This document shows, piece after piece, positions 7,528-15,701 of a DNA stretch of 64,000 nucleotides. The notes below the pieces were generated by a model. The model did not search any database. It was not told the DNA's origin and saw only the letters and a list, made by a program, of their open reading frames with translations. Each line of letters opens with the position of its first letter. Position 1 is the stretch's first letter. Source of the stretch: Flavobacteriaceae bacterium UBA7302 (lineage in GTDB: Bacteria > Bacteroidota > Bacteroidia > Flavobacteriales > Flavobacteriaceae); assembly GCA_002471825.1 (NCBI GenBank), contig DKQS01000006.1, positions 248,001-312,000 of the forward strand, in the 5' to 3' direction. Position numbers and translations under genes: made by a program.

Positions 7528-9729
7528 TTGGCAGTAAGAATTTCCGATAAAGCGCTTCAAGATCTTGAGTATCCTGTTGTTTTACAACAGGTAAAAGAGT
7601 TTTGTTATACATCCTTAGGAAAAGCTAGGATTGATGCCGCCAAACCCTTTGCCTCCAAGTCTCAATTACTTTTCGAATTGAAATGTGTTGATGAGTATTT
7701 GGCTTCTTTTGAAAACGAAAACCGGATTCCCAATCATGCTTTTGATGATATCACTAGTTCGGTTAAAAAATTAAAAATTGAAAATAGCTTCATAGAGAGC
7801 GATCAGTTTTTGAAAATTGCTCAGATAGCAACTACGGTTAATTTTTTGAAAAAGTTTTTTAAGAAGTTTCATGAGCTTTTTCCGAAGTTATTTACCTTAT
7901 CCGATAAGATTGAATACACCACTGTAATTCCCAAGGAAATTCAGGCCATTATTGAACCCAATGGAGAGATTCGAAACGATGCATCGAAGTTATTGAAACA
8001 AATTCGTAAAGATTTGACCTTTGTTCGTGGTAAAATCAACCAGAGTTTTAATAGCGCCTTATCCAAAGCAAACACCGCTGGATATTTGGATGACATCAGA
8101 GAAACCGTAATCAACAACCAGCGAGTTCTTGCGGTTACTGCTATGTATCGGAGAAAGGTAAATGGGAATGTATTAGGTTCTTCCAAATCAGGTAATATCG
8201 TATACATTGCACCAAAGGAAACTTTGCGATATAGCAATGAATACAACAACTTATTGTATGATGAGAAGCAAGAGATCATTGCTATTCTTCGTGGACTAGC
8301 AGACACCTTGCGTCCCTTTTCGGAGTTACTGGAAGCTTATGTGGAATATCTAACCCATTTAGACAGTATAGGGGCCAAAGCGAATTATGCAAAAGAATTG
8401 AATGCGGTATTGCCTGAGATTACAGCTGAAAAAACCATCAATTTCAAGAAAGCACTTCATCCGCTGCTGTATCGAAAAAATAAAGATCTAAAGTTAAAAA
8501 CAGTAGATCAAGACATATATCTCGATAAAAACCAGCAAATCATTGTTATTTCTGGCCCGAATGCTGGCGGAAAGAGTATCACCTTAAAAACCGTTGGTTT
8601 ATTACAGTTAATGCTTCAATCTGGATTTCTAATTCCCGTTGATGAAAACAGTAGTACTACCCTATTCAATTCCATTTTAACAGACATCGGAGACAACCAG
8701 TCAATTGAAAACCAACTTAGTACCTACAGCTACCGATTGAAAAACATGCGTAATTTTCTTCAAAAGTGTAACGATAGAACCTTGTTTTTAATTGATGAAT
8801 TTGGAACAGGATCCGATCCAGAGCTCGGTGGTGCCTTAGCAGAGATTTTCTTAGAGGAATTCTATTCCAAAGAATCCTACGGCATCATTACTACTCATTA
8901 TTCGAATTTGAAAGTACTGGCCAATGAGTTGCCAAACGTGACCAATGCCAATATGCAATTCAATGAGCGTACCTTAGAACCGATGTATAAACTCCATATC
9001 GGACAGGCGGGTAGCTCTTTTACATTTGAAGTAGCTCAGAAAAATGGCATTCCTTTTCGATTGATTAATCAAGCGAAGAAAAGAGTTGAAGGTGGAAAAG
9101 TTCGATTGGATAAAACCATTTCCAAGCTTCAAAAAGAAAGAAATCGACTACAAAAGAGCACAGATTCTTTAGAAAAGCAAAAGTCAGAAGGTGAAAAGAT
9201 CAAAGAAGCTTTGATTGAAAAAGAGCAAAAGGTACAAGAAAAGTTGGACGATTTTGTACAGCTCTATGACAAGAATCAAAAAATGTTGAGCTTAGGCCGA
9301 AAGTTGAATGAAATGTTCAATACCTATTTTCAAACCAACAATAAGAAGAAACTTATTGGAGATTTCAACGCCTGGGTGGCCGCGGAAAAGGTTAAGTTCG
9401 CAAAAAAGAATCCGAAACCAACCAAATCAAAAGTTGCTAAGAAAAAGGCGGTTGAAAAAAAGAAGTTAGAACAAGAAAAAATCAAAGCTACCGAAAAAGC
9501 CGTTCTTAAAGACGTTGTAAAACTGCGAAAGGAGAAAAAAGAAAAGGAAACCATCATAGCCGAAAAGAAAGCAAATTATGTCTTTAAAGTAAATGATCGC
9601 GTTCGTTTGATCGACTCCAAAGCAGTAGGTACCATTGAAGAAATTCAAAAAAATAAAGTCCTAATAAACTTCGGCGTATTCACTACCAAGACTACCACCA
9701 ACAAACTAGAATTGGTCGAAAAAGCCTAG
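7528..9729 (+). CDS. mutS2: MutS2-family ATPase without Smr domain
   Basis: About 733 residues from the TTG at 7528; a GTG at 7495 would add eleven residues, and no ATG is available near the conserved ISDKALQDLEYPVVL start. The protein has the MutS core and clamp (residues ~10-310), a P-loop ATPase with Walker A GPNAGGKSITLK, the LIDEFGTGSDPELGG Walker B/signature, and STTHYS-like GIITTHYSNLK, then a long Lys/Glu coiled coil (~500-690) and a C-terminal KOW-like strand set (VNDRVRLIDSKAVGTIEEI). MutS2 proteins act in recombination control or rescue of collided ribosomes. The usual C-terminal Smr nuclease domain (about 80 residues, HGxGxG) is absent here. Adjacent to ung, transcribed divergently. 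Confidence 0.9.
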   Translation: MAVRISDKALQDLEYPVVLQQVKEFCYTSLGKARIDAAKPFASKSQLLFELKCVDEYLASFENENRIPNHAFDDITSSVKKLKIENSFIESDQFLKIAQIATTVNFLKKFFKKFHELFPKLFTLSDKIEYTTVIPKEIQAIIEPNGEIRNDASKLLKQIRKDLTFVRGKINQSFNSALSKANTAGYLDDIRETVINNQRVLAVTAMYRRKVNGNVLGSSKSGNIVYIAPKETLRYSNEYNNLLYDEKQEIIAILRGLADTLRPFSELLEAYVEYLTHLDSIGAKANYAKELNAVLPEITAEKTINFKKALHPLLYRKNKDLKLKTVDQDIYLDKNQQIIVISGPNAGGKSITLKTVGLLQLMLQSGFLIPVDENSSTTLFNSILTDIGDNQSIENQLSTYSYRLKNMRNFLQKCNDRTLFLIDEFGTGSDPELGGALAEIFLEEFYSKESYGIITTHYSNLKVLANELPNVTNANMQFNERTLEPMYKLHIGQAGSSFTFEVAQKNGIPFRLINQAKKRVEGGKVRLDKTISKLQKERNRLQKSTDSLEKQKSEGEKIKEALIEKEQKVQEKLDDFVQLYDKNQKMLSLGRKLNEMFNTYFQTNNKKKLIGDFNAWVAAEKVKFAKKNPKPTKSKVAKKKAVEKKKLEQEKIKATEKAVLKDVVKLRKEKKEKETIIAEKKANYVFKVNDRVRLIDSKAVGTIEEIQKNKVLINFGVFTTKTTTNKLELVEKA

Positions 9730-9879
9730 AAATCAGGGCTACCCACCTATCTTTCTTAACTACTCTTAATTAAAGTTAAATAACGTTAAGTTTTTATTAA
9801 ACTAAATTTTAAGTGAAACATTTTTGGAAAACGGACGTCTCTTTAAATGAACACGTTTAACATTAATAATTATTTTATC

Positions 9880-10224
9880 ATGAAAAATTTAAAATCAATC
9901 ATCGCCATTTTCGCAATTAGTTTTGCTACAGTTTTTTCCTCTTATGCTGAAGAAACACCACCAATCGAGAAAACCCAAAACTTAAGATCAGAAATCATTT
10001 CAATGCTAGGAAGTCAAACTCCTTTTGCCCTTGATGAAAGCTCTAAAGCAGAAATCGTCTTCACTGTAACTTCTCAAAATGAGATCGTAGTATTATCTGT
10101 TAACTCTGAGAGCGCTGATTTTAACAGCTATGTAAAAAGTAGATTAAACTACAAAAAAGTTGATACGAAAGGATTAAAGGTAAGAGGTCAGTATACATTA
10201 CCTGTAAGACTGAAATCACTTTAA
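9880..10224 (+). CDS. Small exported protein of unknown function
   Basis: From the ATG at 9880 the product is 114 residues, with a signal peptide MKNLKSIIAIFAISFATVFSSYA cut before EETPP. An upstream in-frame ATG at 9847 would put eleven extra residues before the signal peptide and is less likely. The mature domain of about 90 residues has a beta-alpha-beta look (EIVFTVTSQNEIVVLSVNS, then VKSRLNYKKV and YTLPVRLKSL) reminiscent of TonB C-terminal-like domains, but I cannot assign a family. Such small proteins are common in Flavobacteriia. It is a single-gene unit, preceded by 150 bases of AT-rich sequence and followed by a strong terminator. Confidence 0.72.
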   Translation: MKNLKSIIAIFAISFATVFSSYAEETPPIEKTQNLRSEIISMLGSQTPFALDESSKAEIVFTVTSQNEIVVLSVNSESADFNSYVKSRLNYKKVDTKGLKVRGQYTLPVRLKSL

Positions 10225-10244
10225 GATAACTGTTGGTTAGTTGG

Positions 10245-10288
10245 TGCCTGAATGCCTACTTTTCTAGTAGCTTCAGGCATTTTTTTTG
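10245..10288 (+). terminator. Rho-independent terminator
   Basis: Arms TGCCTGAA (10245-10252) and TTCAGGCA (10272-10279) enclose a second stem CTACT/AGTAG with a 5-base loop; a run of T follows to 10287. The 3' part overlaps the last codons of the convergent M23 peptidase gene. Confidence 0.85.
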
Positions 10289-10941
10289 ATATAATTCAAT
10301 GGATTTGGGCAATTCTTGCTATAAAATTCCAAGTTCTTTTTAGAAGATACACCTGGATAATCTCCATAATTGCCTTGTAAATCCTTAATTATTTGAAAAT
10401 GTAGATGGGGTGCGTAGTCGCCATTGACAGCGGCATCCCCCAATTGAGCGAAATTCTCGCCTTTTCCAATTTTGTCGCCAACGGTAATTGATTCTATGGA
10501 TGCCAAGGACAAATGACCATAAAGCGAATAGAACTTCATTCCGTTTTCTTGATGTTCTAAAATAATGGTCGGACCGTAATCCCCATAATTCGTGTTGTTT
10601 TTAAAACTATGGACCGTTCCATCGAAAATGGCACAAACATGGGTACTCGCCTCACACCAATAATCGATTCCCAGGTGAATGTTTCTTTTGGATTCTGCAT
10701 CCACAGCCTGAAAATAATCACTGCGATCATAAAGGTTGCGAACTTCTAAATAGCCACCATAAGCAACTTTGGCTTTATTTTTTTGCAAGTGACTCTCCAC
10801 ATATGCCTCCCACTCTGATGAGGATGTAGTATCGAAGGAATCCAAATCTTTATTACTCCCTGATAAGTCGATTGGACAATAACTACCAAAAGAAATGCTA
10901 TTATCAATGGGAAGAGCTCCGTCAAATGAAAGGTTATTCAT
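10273..10941 (-). CDS. M23 family metallopeptidase
   Basis: A 222-residue protein with a LytM/M23 zinc-peptidase domain in residues ~85-205. The zinc ligands are visible as HLGIDYW (His and Asp of HxxxD) and APHLHFQI (HxH), with the preceding YGHLS strand. The family cleaves peptide cross-links of peptidoglycan. No N-terminal signal peptide is evident (MNNLSFDGALPIDNS), which is odd for a wall hydrolase; export may use another route, or it may act on a cytoplasmic or scavenged substrate. The gene starts only about ten bases after the aconitase terminator hairpin. Its stop codon lies inside the terminator of the convergent gene. Confidence 0.85.
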   Translation of the reverse strand: MNNLSFDGALPIDNSISFGSYCPIDLSGSNKDLDSFDTTSSSEWEAYVESHLQKNKAKVAYGGYLEVRNLYDRSDYFQAVDAESKRNIHLGIDYWCEASTHVCAIFDGTVHSFKNNTNYGDYGPTIILEHQENGMKFYSLYGHLSLASIESITVGDKIGKGENFAQLGDAAVNGDYAPHLHFQIIKDLQGNYGDYPGVSSKKNLEFYSKNCPNPLNYIKKNA

Positions 10942-10942
10942 A

Positions 10943-10975
10943 AAAAAGAAAAACTCCTGAATTTCTTCAGGAGTT
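10943..10975 (-). terminator. Terminator of aconitase gene
   Basis: On the minus strand AACTCCTGAA pairs with TTCAGGAGTT around a 4-base loop (10952-10975) and is followed by a TTTTTCTTTTTT tract. It lies between acn and the M23 gene, so the latter depends on read-through or its own promoter. Confidence 0.85.
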
Positions 10976-10994
10976 GCTTATTATTAATAGGCTA

Positions 10995-13262
10995 TTATGC
11001 ATTCTGCTTTTTAATCAAATTCAAGGCTGATCCTTCATTGAACCATTCAATTTGATTTTGATTGTACGTATGGTTTGCTACAATTGTGTCTTTGCTGCCA
11101 TCAGCATGAACCACTTCAATGGTTAATGGTTTTCCTGGTGCAAACTGATCAAGATCTAAGAAGTTGAAGGTATCATCTTCTTGAATTAAATCGTAATCAT
11201 TTTCATTGGCAAATGTCAATCCTAACATTCCTTGTTTTTTAAGGTTTGTTTCATGGATTCTTGCGAATGATTTCACCAATACTGCCGCTACACCTAAGTG
11301 TCTAGGCTGCATCGCTGCGTGCTCTCTTGATGAACCTTCACCATAATTGTGGTCTCCAACTACTACAGTTTTAATTCCCGCTGCTTTATAAGCTCTTTGA
11401 GTGGCAGGCACTGCATCGTATTCACCAGTCAACTGGTTTTTCACAAAATTGGTCTTTTTATTGAAAGCATTTACAGCTCCAATCAATGTATTGTTGGCAA
11501 TGTTGTCCAAATGACCTCTGAATCGCAACCATGGTCCCGCCATAGAAATGTGATCCGTGGTACACTTTCCAAATGCCTTGATTAACAACTTAGCTCCTTT
11601 GATATCAGTTCCTAAAGGCACAAAAGGTGTCAACAATTGAAGTCTTTCAGAATCATCATTCACAGTTACTTGTACACCACTTCCATCTTCCATAGGTGCC
11701 AAATAACCATTTTCTTTAACATCAAATCCTTTTGGGGGCAATTCCCATCCTGTCGGCTCATCTAGCATTACTTCTTCACCATTTTCATTGATGAGTGAAT
11801 CTGTAAGCGGATTAAAGTCCAATCGACCTGCAATCGCAATTGCGGCAGTCAATTCAGGAGAAGCTACGAAAGCATGTGTATTTGGATTCCCATCTGCTCT
11901 TTTTGCAAAGTTTCTATTGAACGAATGAACGATACTGTTTTTCGGTGCATTTTTGGGATCCGAATACCTTGCCCACTGACCAATACAAGGTCCACAAGCA
12001 TTGGTAAATATTTTCGCATTTAGATCTTCAAATACTTGAAGAATTCCATCTCTTTCTGCTGTATATCGTACTTGTTCAGAACCTGGATTGATCCCAAATT
12101 CAGCTTTGGTTTTTAATCCTTTGTCTAATGCTTGCTGTGCTATTGAAGAAGCTCTTGATAAATCCTCGTAAGATGAATTGGTACAAGAACCAATCAATCC
12201 CCACTCTACTTCCAACGGCCAATCGTTATCAGTAGCTTTTTTTGTCATTTCCTCCCCAACATTTGTCGATAAGTCCGGAGTAAATGGACCATTCAATAAA
12301 GGACCTAATTCCGATAAATTGATTTCAATAACTTGGTCGAAATAAGCTTCTGGATTTGCATATACCTCTGGATCTGCAGTCAAATAATCTTTCACTGCAT
12401 TGGCAGCCTCAGCCACATCCTCTCTGTCAGTTGCTCTCAAATAACGCTCCATAGACTCATCGTAACCAAAAGTTGACGTTGTAGCTCCAATTTCAGCTCC
12501 CATGTTACAGATGGTACCTTTACCCGTACAAGACATCGCAGTGGCACCTGGACCAAAATATTCTACAATTGCTCCTGTTCCACCTTTTACCGTTAGAATT
12601 TCAGCAACTTTTAAAATCACATCTTTAGGTGCCGTCCATCCTGATAATTTACCAGTCAACTTCACACCAATTAATTTTGGAAACTTCAATTCCCAAGCCA
12701 TTCCGGCCATTACATCCACAGCGTCAGCACCACCTACTCCGATGGCCACCATTCCCAATCCACCAGCGTTCACTGTATGTGAATCAGTACCAATCATCAT
12801 TCCCCCAGGGAAAGCATAGTTTTCCAATACTACTTGGTGAATAATTCCCGCTCCTGGTTTCCAAAATCCAATACCATATTTATTAGATACAGACTCTAAG
12901 AAATTAAATACTTCACTACTTACGTTGTTGGCATGTTTTAAATCAACTTCAGCTCCACTTTTGGCTTGAATTAAGTGATCACAATGCACGGTTGTTGGCA
13001 CGGCCACCTTTTGCTTTCCGGCCTGCATAAATTGCAATAAGGCCATTTGAGCGGTAGCATCCTGACATGCAATTCTATCTGGAGCAAACTCCACATAATC
13101 TTTACCTCTAGTGTAAGCGGTAGTCGGATTGCCATCCCATAAATGTGAGTATAAAATTTTCTCTGCTAGCGTTAAAGGTTTACCTGTAATTTCTCTTGCC
13201 GCATCGACACGTTCTACAACGTTTGCGTACACGTTTTTGATCATTTCAATATCAAAAGCCAT
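10995..13262 (-). CDS. acn: Aconitate hydratase (mitochondrial-type)
   Basis: A 755-residue aconitase of the mitochondrial-like class, interconverting citrate and isocitrate in the TCA cycle with a [4Fe-4S] cluster. The cluster cysteines are in IGSCTNSSYEDL and FTNACGPCIGQW; the swivel-domain active-site motif GEGSSREHAAMQPRHLG and the early GTDSHTVNAGGLG are intact. Start at ATG 13262 (MAFDIEMIKNVY); a TTG two codons earlier is unlikely. Cytoplasmic. It is a single gene bracketed by a candidate promoter upstream and a strong terminator downstream. No other TCA gene is adjacent. Confidence 0.97.
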   Translation of the reverse strand: MAFDIEMIKNVYANVVERVDAAREITGKPLTLAEKILYSHLWDGNPTTAYTRGKDYVEFAPDRIACQDATAQMALLQFMQAGKQKVAVPTTVHCDHLIQAKSGAEVDLKHANNVSSEVFNFLESVSNKYGIGFWKPGAGIIHQVVLENYAFPGGMMIGTDSHTVNAGGLGMVAIGVGGADAVDVMAGMAWELKFPKLIGVKLTGKLSGWTAPKDVILKVAEILTVKGGTGAIVEYFGPGATAMSCTGKGTICNMGAEIGATTSTFGYDESMERYLRATDREDVAEAANAVKDYLTADPEVYANPEAYFDQVIEINLSELGPLLNGPFTPDLSTNVGEEMTKKATDNDWPLEVEWGLIGSCTNSSYEDLSRASSIAQQALDKGLKTKAEFGINPGSEQVRYTAERDGILQVFEDLNAKIFTNACGPCIGQWARYSDPKNAPKNSIVHSFNRNFAKRADGNPNTHAFVASPELTAAIAIAGRLDFNPLTDSLINENGEEVMLDEPTGWELPPKGFDVKENGYLAPMEDGSGVQVTVNDDSERLQLLTPFVPLGTDIKGAKLLIKAFGKCTTDHISMAGPWLRFRGHLDNIANNTLIGAVNAFNKKTNFVKNQLTGEYDAVPATQRAYKAAGIKTVVVGDHNYGEGSSREHAAMQPRHLGVAAVLVKSFARIHETNLKKQGMLGLTFANENDYDLIQEDDTFNFLDLDQFAPGKPLTIEVVHADGSKDTIVANHTYNQNQIEWFNEGSALNLIKKQNA

Positions 13263-13287
13263 AGTCAACTGAATTTTTAAATTTTCA

Positions 13288-13295
13288 CAAAATTA
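13288..13295 (-). promoter_or_regulatory. -7 box for aconitase gene
   Basis: Minus strand TAATTTTG matches TAnnTTTG; transcription would begin near 13281, 19 bases before the ATG. No well-spaced -33 TTG was found. Confidence 0.5.
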
Positions 13296-13437
13296 AACTA
13301 TTTATCACAAAATTTAAAGATAAATGATAGATAGCTTAAATTTAAAAATAATCAAATATTATTCAGTAAAAACAAGGGTTTGATTGAAAGAAAATTAAGG
13401 AATTTTAAAAAACAATGAAGATATCACAAAAAAAATA

Positions 13438-13746
13438 GCAGGCCAGTAAGCCGAATTCTGTCATCTTTTGAAAGATGTCTTATCATTTATCTAGTCTTAA
13501 AATTACTCTTAAGATCCATCTGCCTACCCGTTAGAATCGAGCGAGTAACTCTTATCCATAATGGAGCTCTAATATACTTGGCATTTCACCACATAGAGTT
13601 TACCTGATTTCACTACAGCCGAACTGTACATTCTTTCTGTTGCACTGGTCCTCAACTTTCGTCGGACGGATGTTATCCGCTATGTTACTCTATGGTGTCC
13701 GGACTTTCCTCCTTGAAGAAAATTCAAGGCGATAAGATTGGCCTGC
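13438..13746 (-). ncRNA. rnpB: RNase P RNA (bacterial class A-like)
   Basis: The minus strand carries the conserved RNase P RNA landmarks in order: P1 arm GCAGGCC at the 5' end (13746-13740), GAGGAAAGTCCGGAC (CR I), ACAGAAAGAATGTACAG-type region, GGTGAAATGCCAAG (CR II/III region), GGGTAGGCAGAT and the closing P1 arm GGCCTGC (13444-13438). The predicted length is about 309 nt. The RNA is the catalytic subunit that removes 5' leaders from tRNA precursors. It ends in a short U-rich tract. A matching promoter lies immediately upstream. Confidence 0.95.
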
Positions 13747-13750
13747 AGAA

Positions 13751-13783
13751 CAAAATTAGTGATAATAAAAAAACCCACTCAAA
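13751..13783 (-). promoter_or_regulatory. rnpB promoter (-33/-7)
   Basis: Minus strand -7 box TAATTTTG at 13758-13751 and a TTTTG -33 element at about 13784-13780 with about 21 bases between. Transcription predicted about 5 bases after the -7 box falls at the 5' base of the P1 helix. The -33 element lies within the dnaJ terminator hairpin. Confidence 0.65.
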
Positions 13784-13793
13784 ATTGAGTGGG
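13767..13793 (-). terminator. Terminator of grpE-dnaJ operon
   Basis: Minus strand hairpin CCCACTCAA/TTGAGTGGG followed by seven T residues. It lies about 130 bases downstream of the dnaJ stop; the bases between hold no gene that I can support. Confidence 0.85.
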
Positions 13794-13921
13794 AAAAATT
13801 GCTATGAAAAAGAAAAAGTATCATCGATTTCTCAATGATGTTTCAAATGTAAATTATTTCTGTGATGCCACCAACAAATTTTTTAAAAAAAAGATAACGT
13901 TTTCGTAACATTAAGACTTTT

Positions 13922-15046
13922 TTAAGAAAACATGTCTTTCACCTTGTCAAAAAATGATTTGTCCGACTTATTTGGACTAGGATTAAAGTTTTCATCATCT
14001 ACCATATTCTCAAAAAATTGACGTTGTTCTTTGGTCAATTCTTGGGGTGTCCAAACATTGATATGAATCAAGAAGTCTCCATTACCATACCTTTCTAGAC
14101 TAGGTAACCCTTTGCCTTTTAATCGTAAGATTTTTCCAGATTGAGTCCCTGCATCAATTTTGATCTTAACCTTACCAGTAACTGTTTGAATCTCTTTAGA
14201 AACACCCAGTACAGCATCGGAATAACTAATATACAAGTCGTAATGAATATTGTTCCCTTCTCTTTTTAAGGTCTCGTGTTCAATTTCCTCAATAAGTACC
14301 AACAAATCCCCCGAAACAGAATTTCTACCAGGAGCTTCATTTCCTTTTCCTCCTACTTTTAACTGAACTCCTTCCGACACTCCAGCTGGAATAGAAATGG
14401 ATACCGTTTCTTCTTTTACCACAAGACCCTGTGAATCTGCACCGCTAGGACGATTGCTGATAACCTCTCCTGCTCCACCACAGGTTGAACAAGTTGTGGC
14501 AGTTTGCATTCGACCTAAAATGGTATTGGAGATTCGAATCTCTTGTCCTGATCCATTACAAGTGGGACAGGTTTTATACTCCACACCGTCTGCCTTTACT
14601 TTTCGACGGACTTTCACTTTCTTCTCCACTCCGTTTGCGATTTCTTCAAGGGTTAGTTTTACACGAATTCGCATGTTACTTCCCTTCACGCGAGCGGTTC
14701 TTCCACCGCCTCCACCGAAGCCGCCGAATCCACCACCAAATCCGCCACCAAAAATATCACCAAATTGACTGAAGATATCTTCCATATTCATGCCGCCAAA
14801 TCCACCGCCACCTTGAGCGCCTTCGAATGCTGCATGACCGTATTGATCGTACCGAGCTTTTTTATTGTCATCACTCAATACCTCATAAGCCTCTGCTGCG
14901 AGCTTGAATTTTTCTTCAGCCGTTTTATCATCTGGATTCTTATCTGGATGGTATTTGATCGCCATTTTACGGTAAGCCTTTTTAATTTCAGACTTACTTG
15001 CCGATTTCGATACTCCTAAAACTTCGTAGTAATCTTGTTTTGCCAT
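13922..15046 (-). CDS. dnaJ: Chaperone DnaJ with a reduced zinc-binding region
   Basis: A 374-residue DnaJ, co-chaperone that stimulates the DnaK ATPase. The J domain (residues 1-70) has the HPD triad at 33-35, followed by a Gly/Phe region rich in GGGFGG repeats (~80-120). The cysteine-rich domain has only two CxxCxGxG-type repeats (CPTCNGSG and CSTCGGAG) instead of four, so only one zinc site can form. This reduced form occurs in other Flavobacteriia. The C-terminal substrate-binding domains (SISIPAGVSEGVQLKVGGKG; LRLKGKGLPSLERYGNGD) are intact. It lies eight bases after grpE. Confidence 0.95.
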   Translation of the reverse strand: MAKQDYYEVLGVSKSASKSEIKKAYRKMAIKYHPDKNPDDKTAEEKFKLAAEAYEVLSDDNKKARYDQYGHAAFEGAQGGGGFGGMNMEDIFSQFGDIFGGGFGGGFGGFGGGGGRTARVKGSNMRIRVKLTLEEIANGVEKKVKVRRKVKADGVEYKTCPTCNGSGQEIRISNTILGRMQTATTCSTCGGAGEVISNRPSGADSQGLVVKEETVSISIPAGVSEGVQLKVGGKGNEAPGRNSVSGDLLVLIEEIEHETLKREGNNIHYDLYISYSDAVLGVSKEIQTVTGKVKIKIDAGTQSGKILRLKGKGLPSLERYGNGDFLIHINVWTPQELTKEQRQFFENMVDDENFNPSPNKSDKSFFDKVKDMFS

Positions 15047-15054
15047 AATCTCTA

Positions 15055-15603
15055 TTATTGACCGATAACAACTTTAGGAAAACGGATGATCTTGTTTCCT
15101 AGTTTGTATCCCTTTTCAACACAATCGATGATTTTTCCTTTTAAATCTTCTGATGGTGCTGGAATTTGTGTGATTGCCTCGTGAATCTCTGCATCAAATG
15201 CATCGCCATTTTTTACTTCAACAAGAGCCAATCCTTTTTGTTCCAATGTTTTATAAAACTTTTGATAAATAAGCTCAACCCCCTCTTTCAATTCTTTGGT
15301 TTCCTTAGAGCTTTCAATATGTGATAAGGCTCTTTCAAAATCGTCAACAATTGGCAGTAAAGATGTCATTAATTCCTGACTCGCCGTCTTGAAAAGATCG
15401 ATGCGCTCTTTGGTAGTTCGTTTTTTATAGTTTTCGAACTCCGCAAAAAGTCTGACGAACTTGTCTTTTTCGGCCTGAATTAACTCCTCAGCAGTAGGTT
15501 CTTCAACCTTCTTTTCATCCTTAACCTCTTGATTTTGTTCAACTTGAGATTCTTGGCTCTCTATTGTTTTATCTTCGTCTTGAATTTCTTCTTGTGTACT
15601 CAT
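15055..15603 (-). CDS. grpE: GrpE nucleotide exchange factor
   Basis: A 182-residue GrpE, which releases ADP from DnaK. Residues 1-45 are acidic, glutamate/glutamine-rich and disordered; residues ~45-110 form the long dimeric coiled coil (DKFVRLFAEFENYKKRT is the family signature); the C-terminal beta domain has VEVKNGDAFDAEIHEAI and GYKLGNKIIRFPKVVI. It starts a two-gene operon with dnaJ (eight bases apart). No HrcA site or CIRCE element was seen upstream; the 98-base gap to murA holds the murA terminator. Confidence 0.96.
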   Translation of the reverse strand: MSTQEEIQDEDKTIESQESQVEQNQEVKDEKKVEEPTAEELIQAEKDKFVRLFAEFENYKKRTTKERIDLFKTASQELMTSLLPIVDDFERALSHIESSKETKELKEGVELIYQKFYKTLEQKGLALVEVKNGDAFDAEIHEAITQIPAPSEDLKGKIIDCVEKGYKLGNKIIRFPKVVIGQ

Positions 15604-15652
15604 TATTCACTAATGGTTATATTTCTATTTCTATTTTTCAAAAATGTTGCCA

Positions 15653-15682
15653 ATAAAAAAATAGTGCCAACTTGACACTATT
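15653..15682 (-). terminator. Terminator of the murA operon
   Basis: Minus strand hairpin with arms AATAGTG and CACTATT and a 9-base loop, followed by TTTTTTATT. It lies just after the murA stop codon and before grpE. Confidence 0.75.
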
Positions 15683-15701
15683 CATTTTTTGTTTGTTTAT
15701 A

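Noticed and set aside
9330..9650. Minus-strand frames across the mutS2 coiled-coil region
   Set aside because: Phe/Leu-rich complements of a Lys/Glu-rich coding stretch, a common artefact.
11349..12844. Plus-strand frames inside the aconitase gene
   Set aside because: They are antisense to a fully conserved enzyme and show no independent coding evidence.
13804..13908. A 34-codon plus-strand frame starting ATGAAAAAGAAAAAG in the dnaJ-rnpB gap
   Set aside because: Low-complexity Lys-rich start, no promoter box, antisense to the dnaJ 3' leader region, and no recognisable signal or domain; more likely chance.
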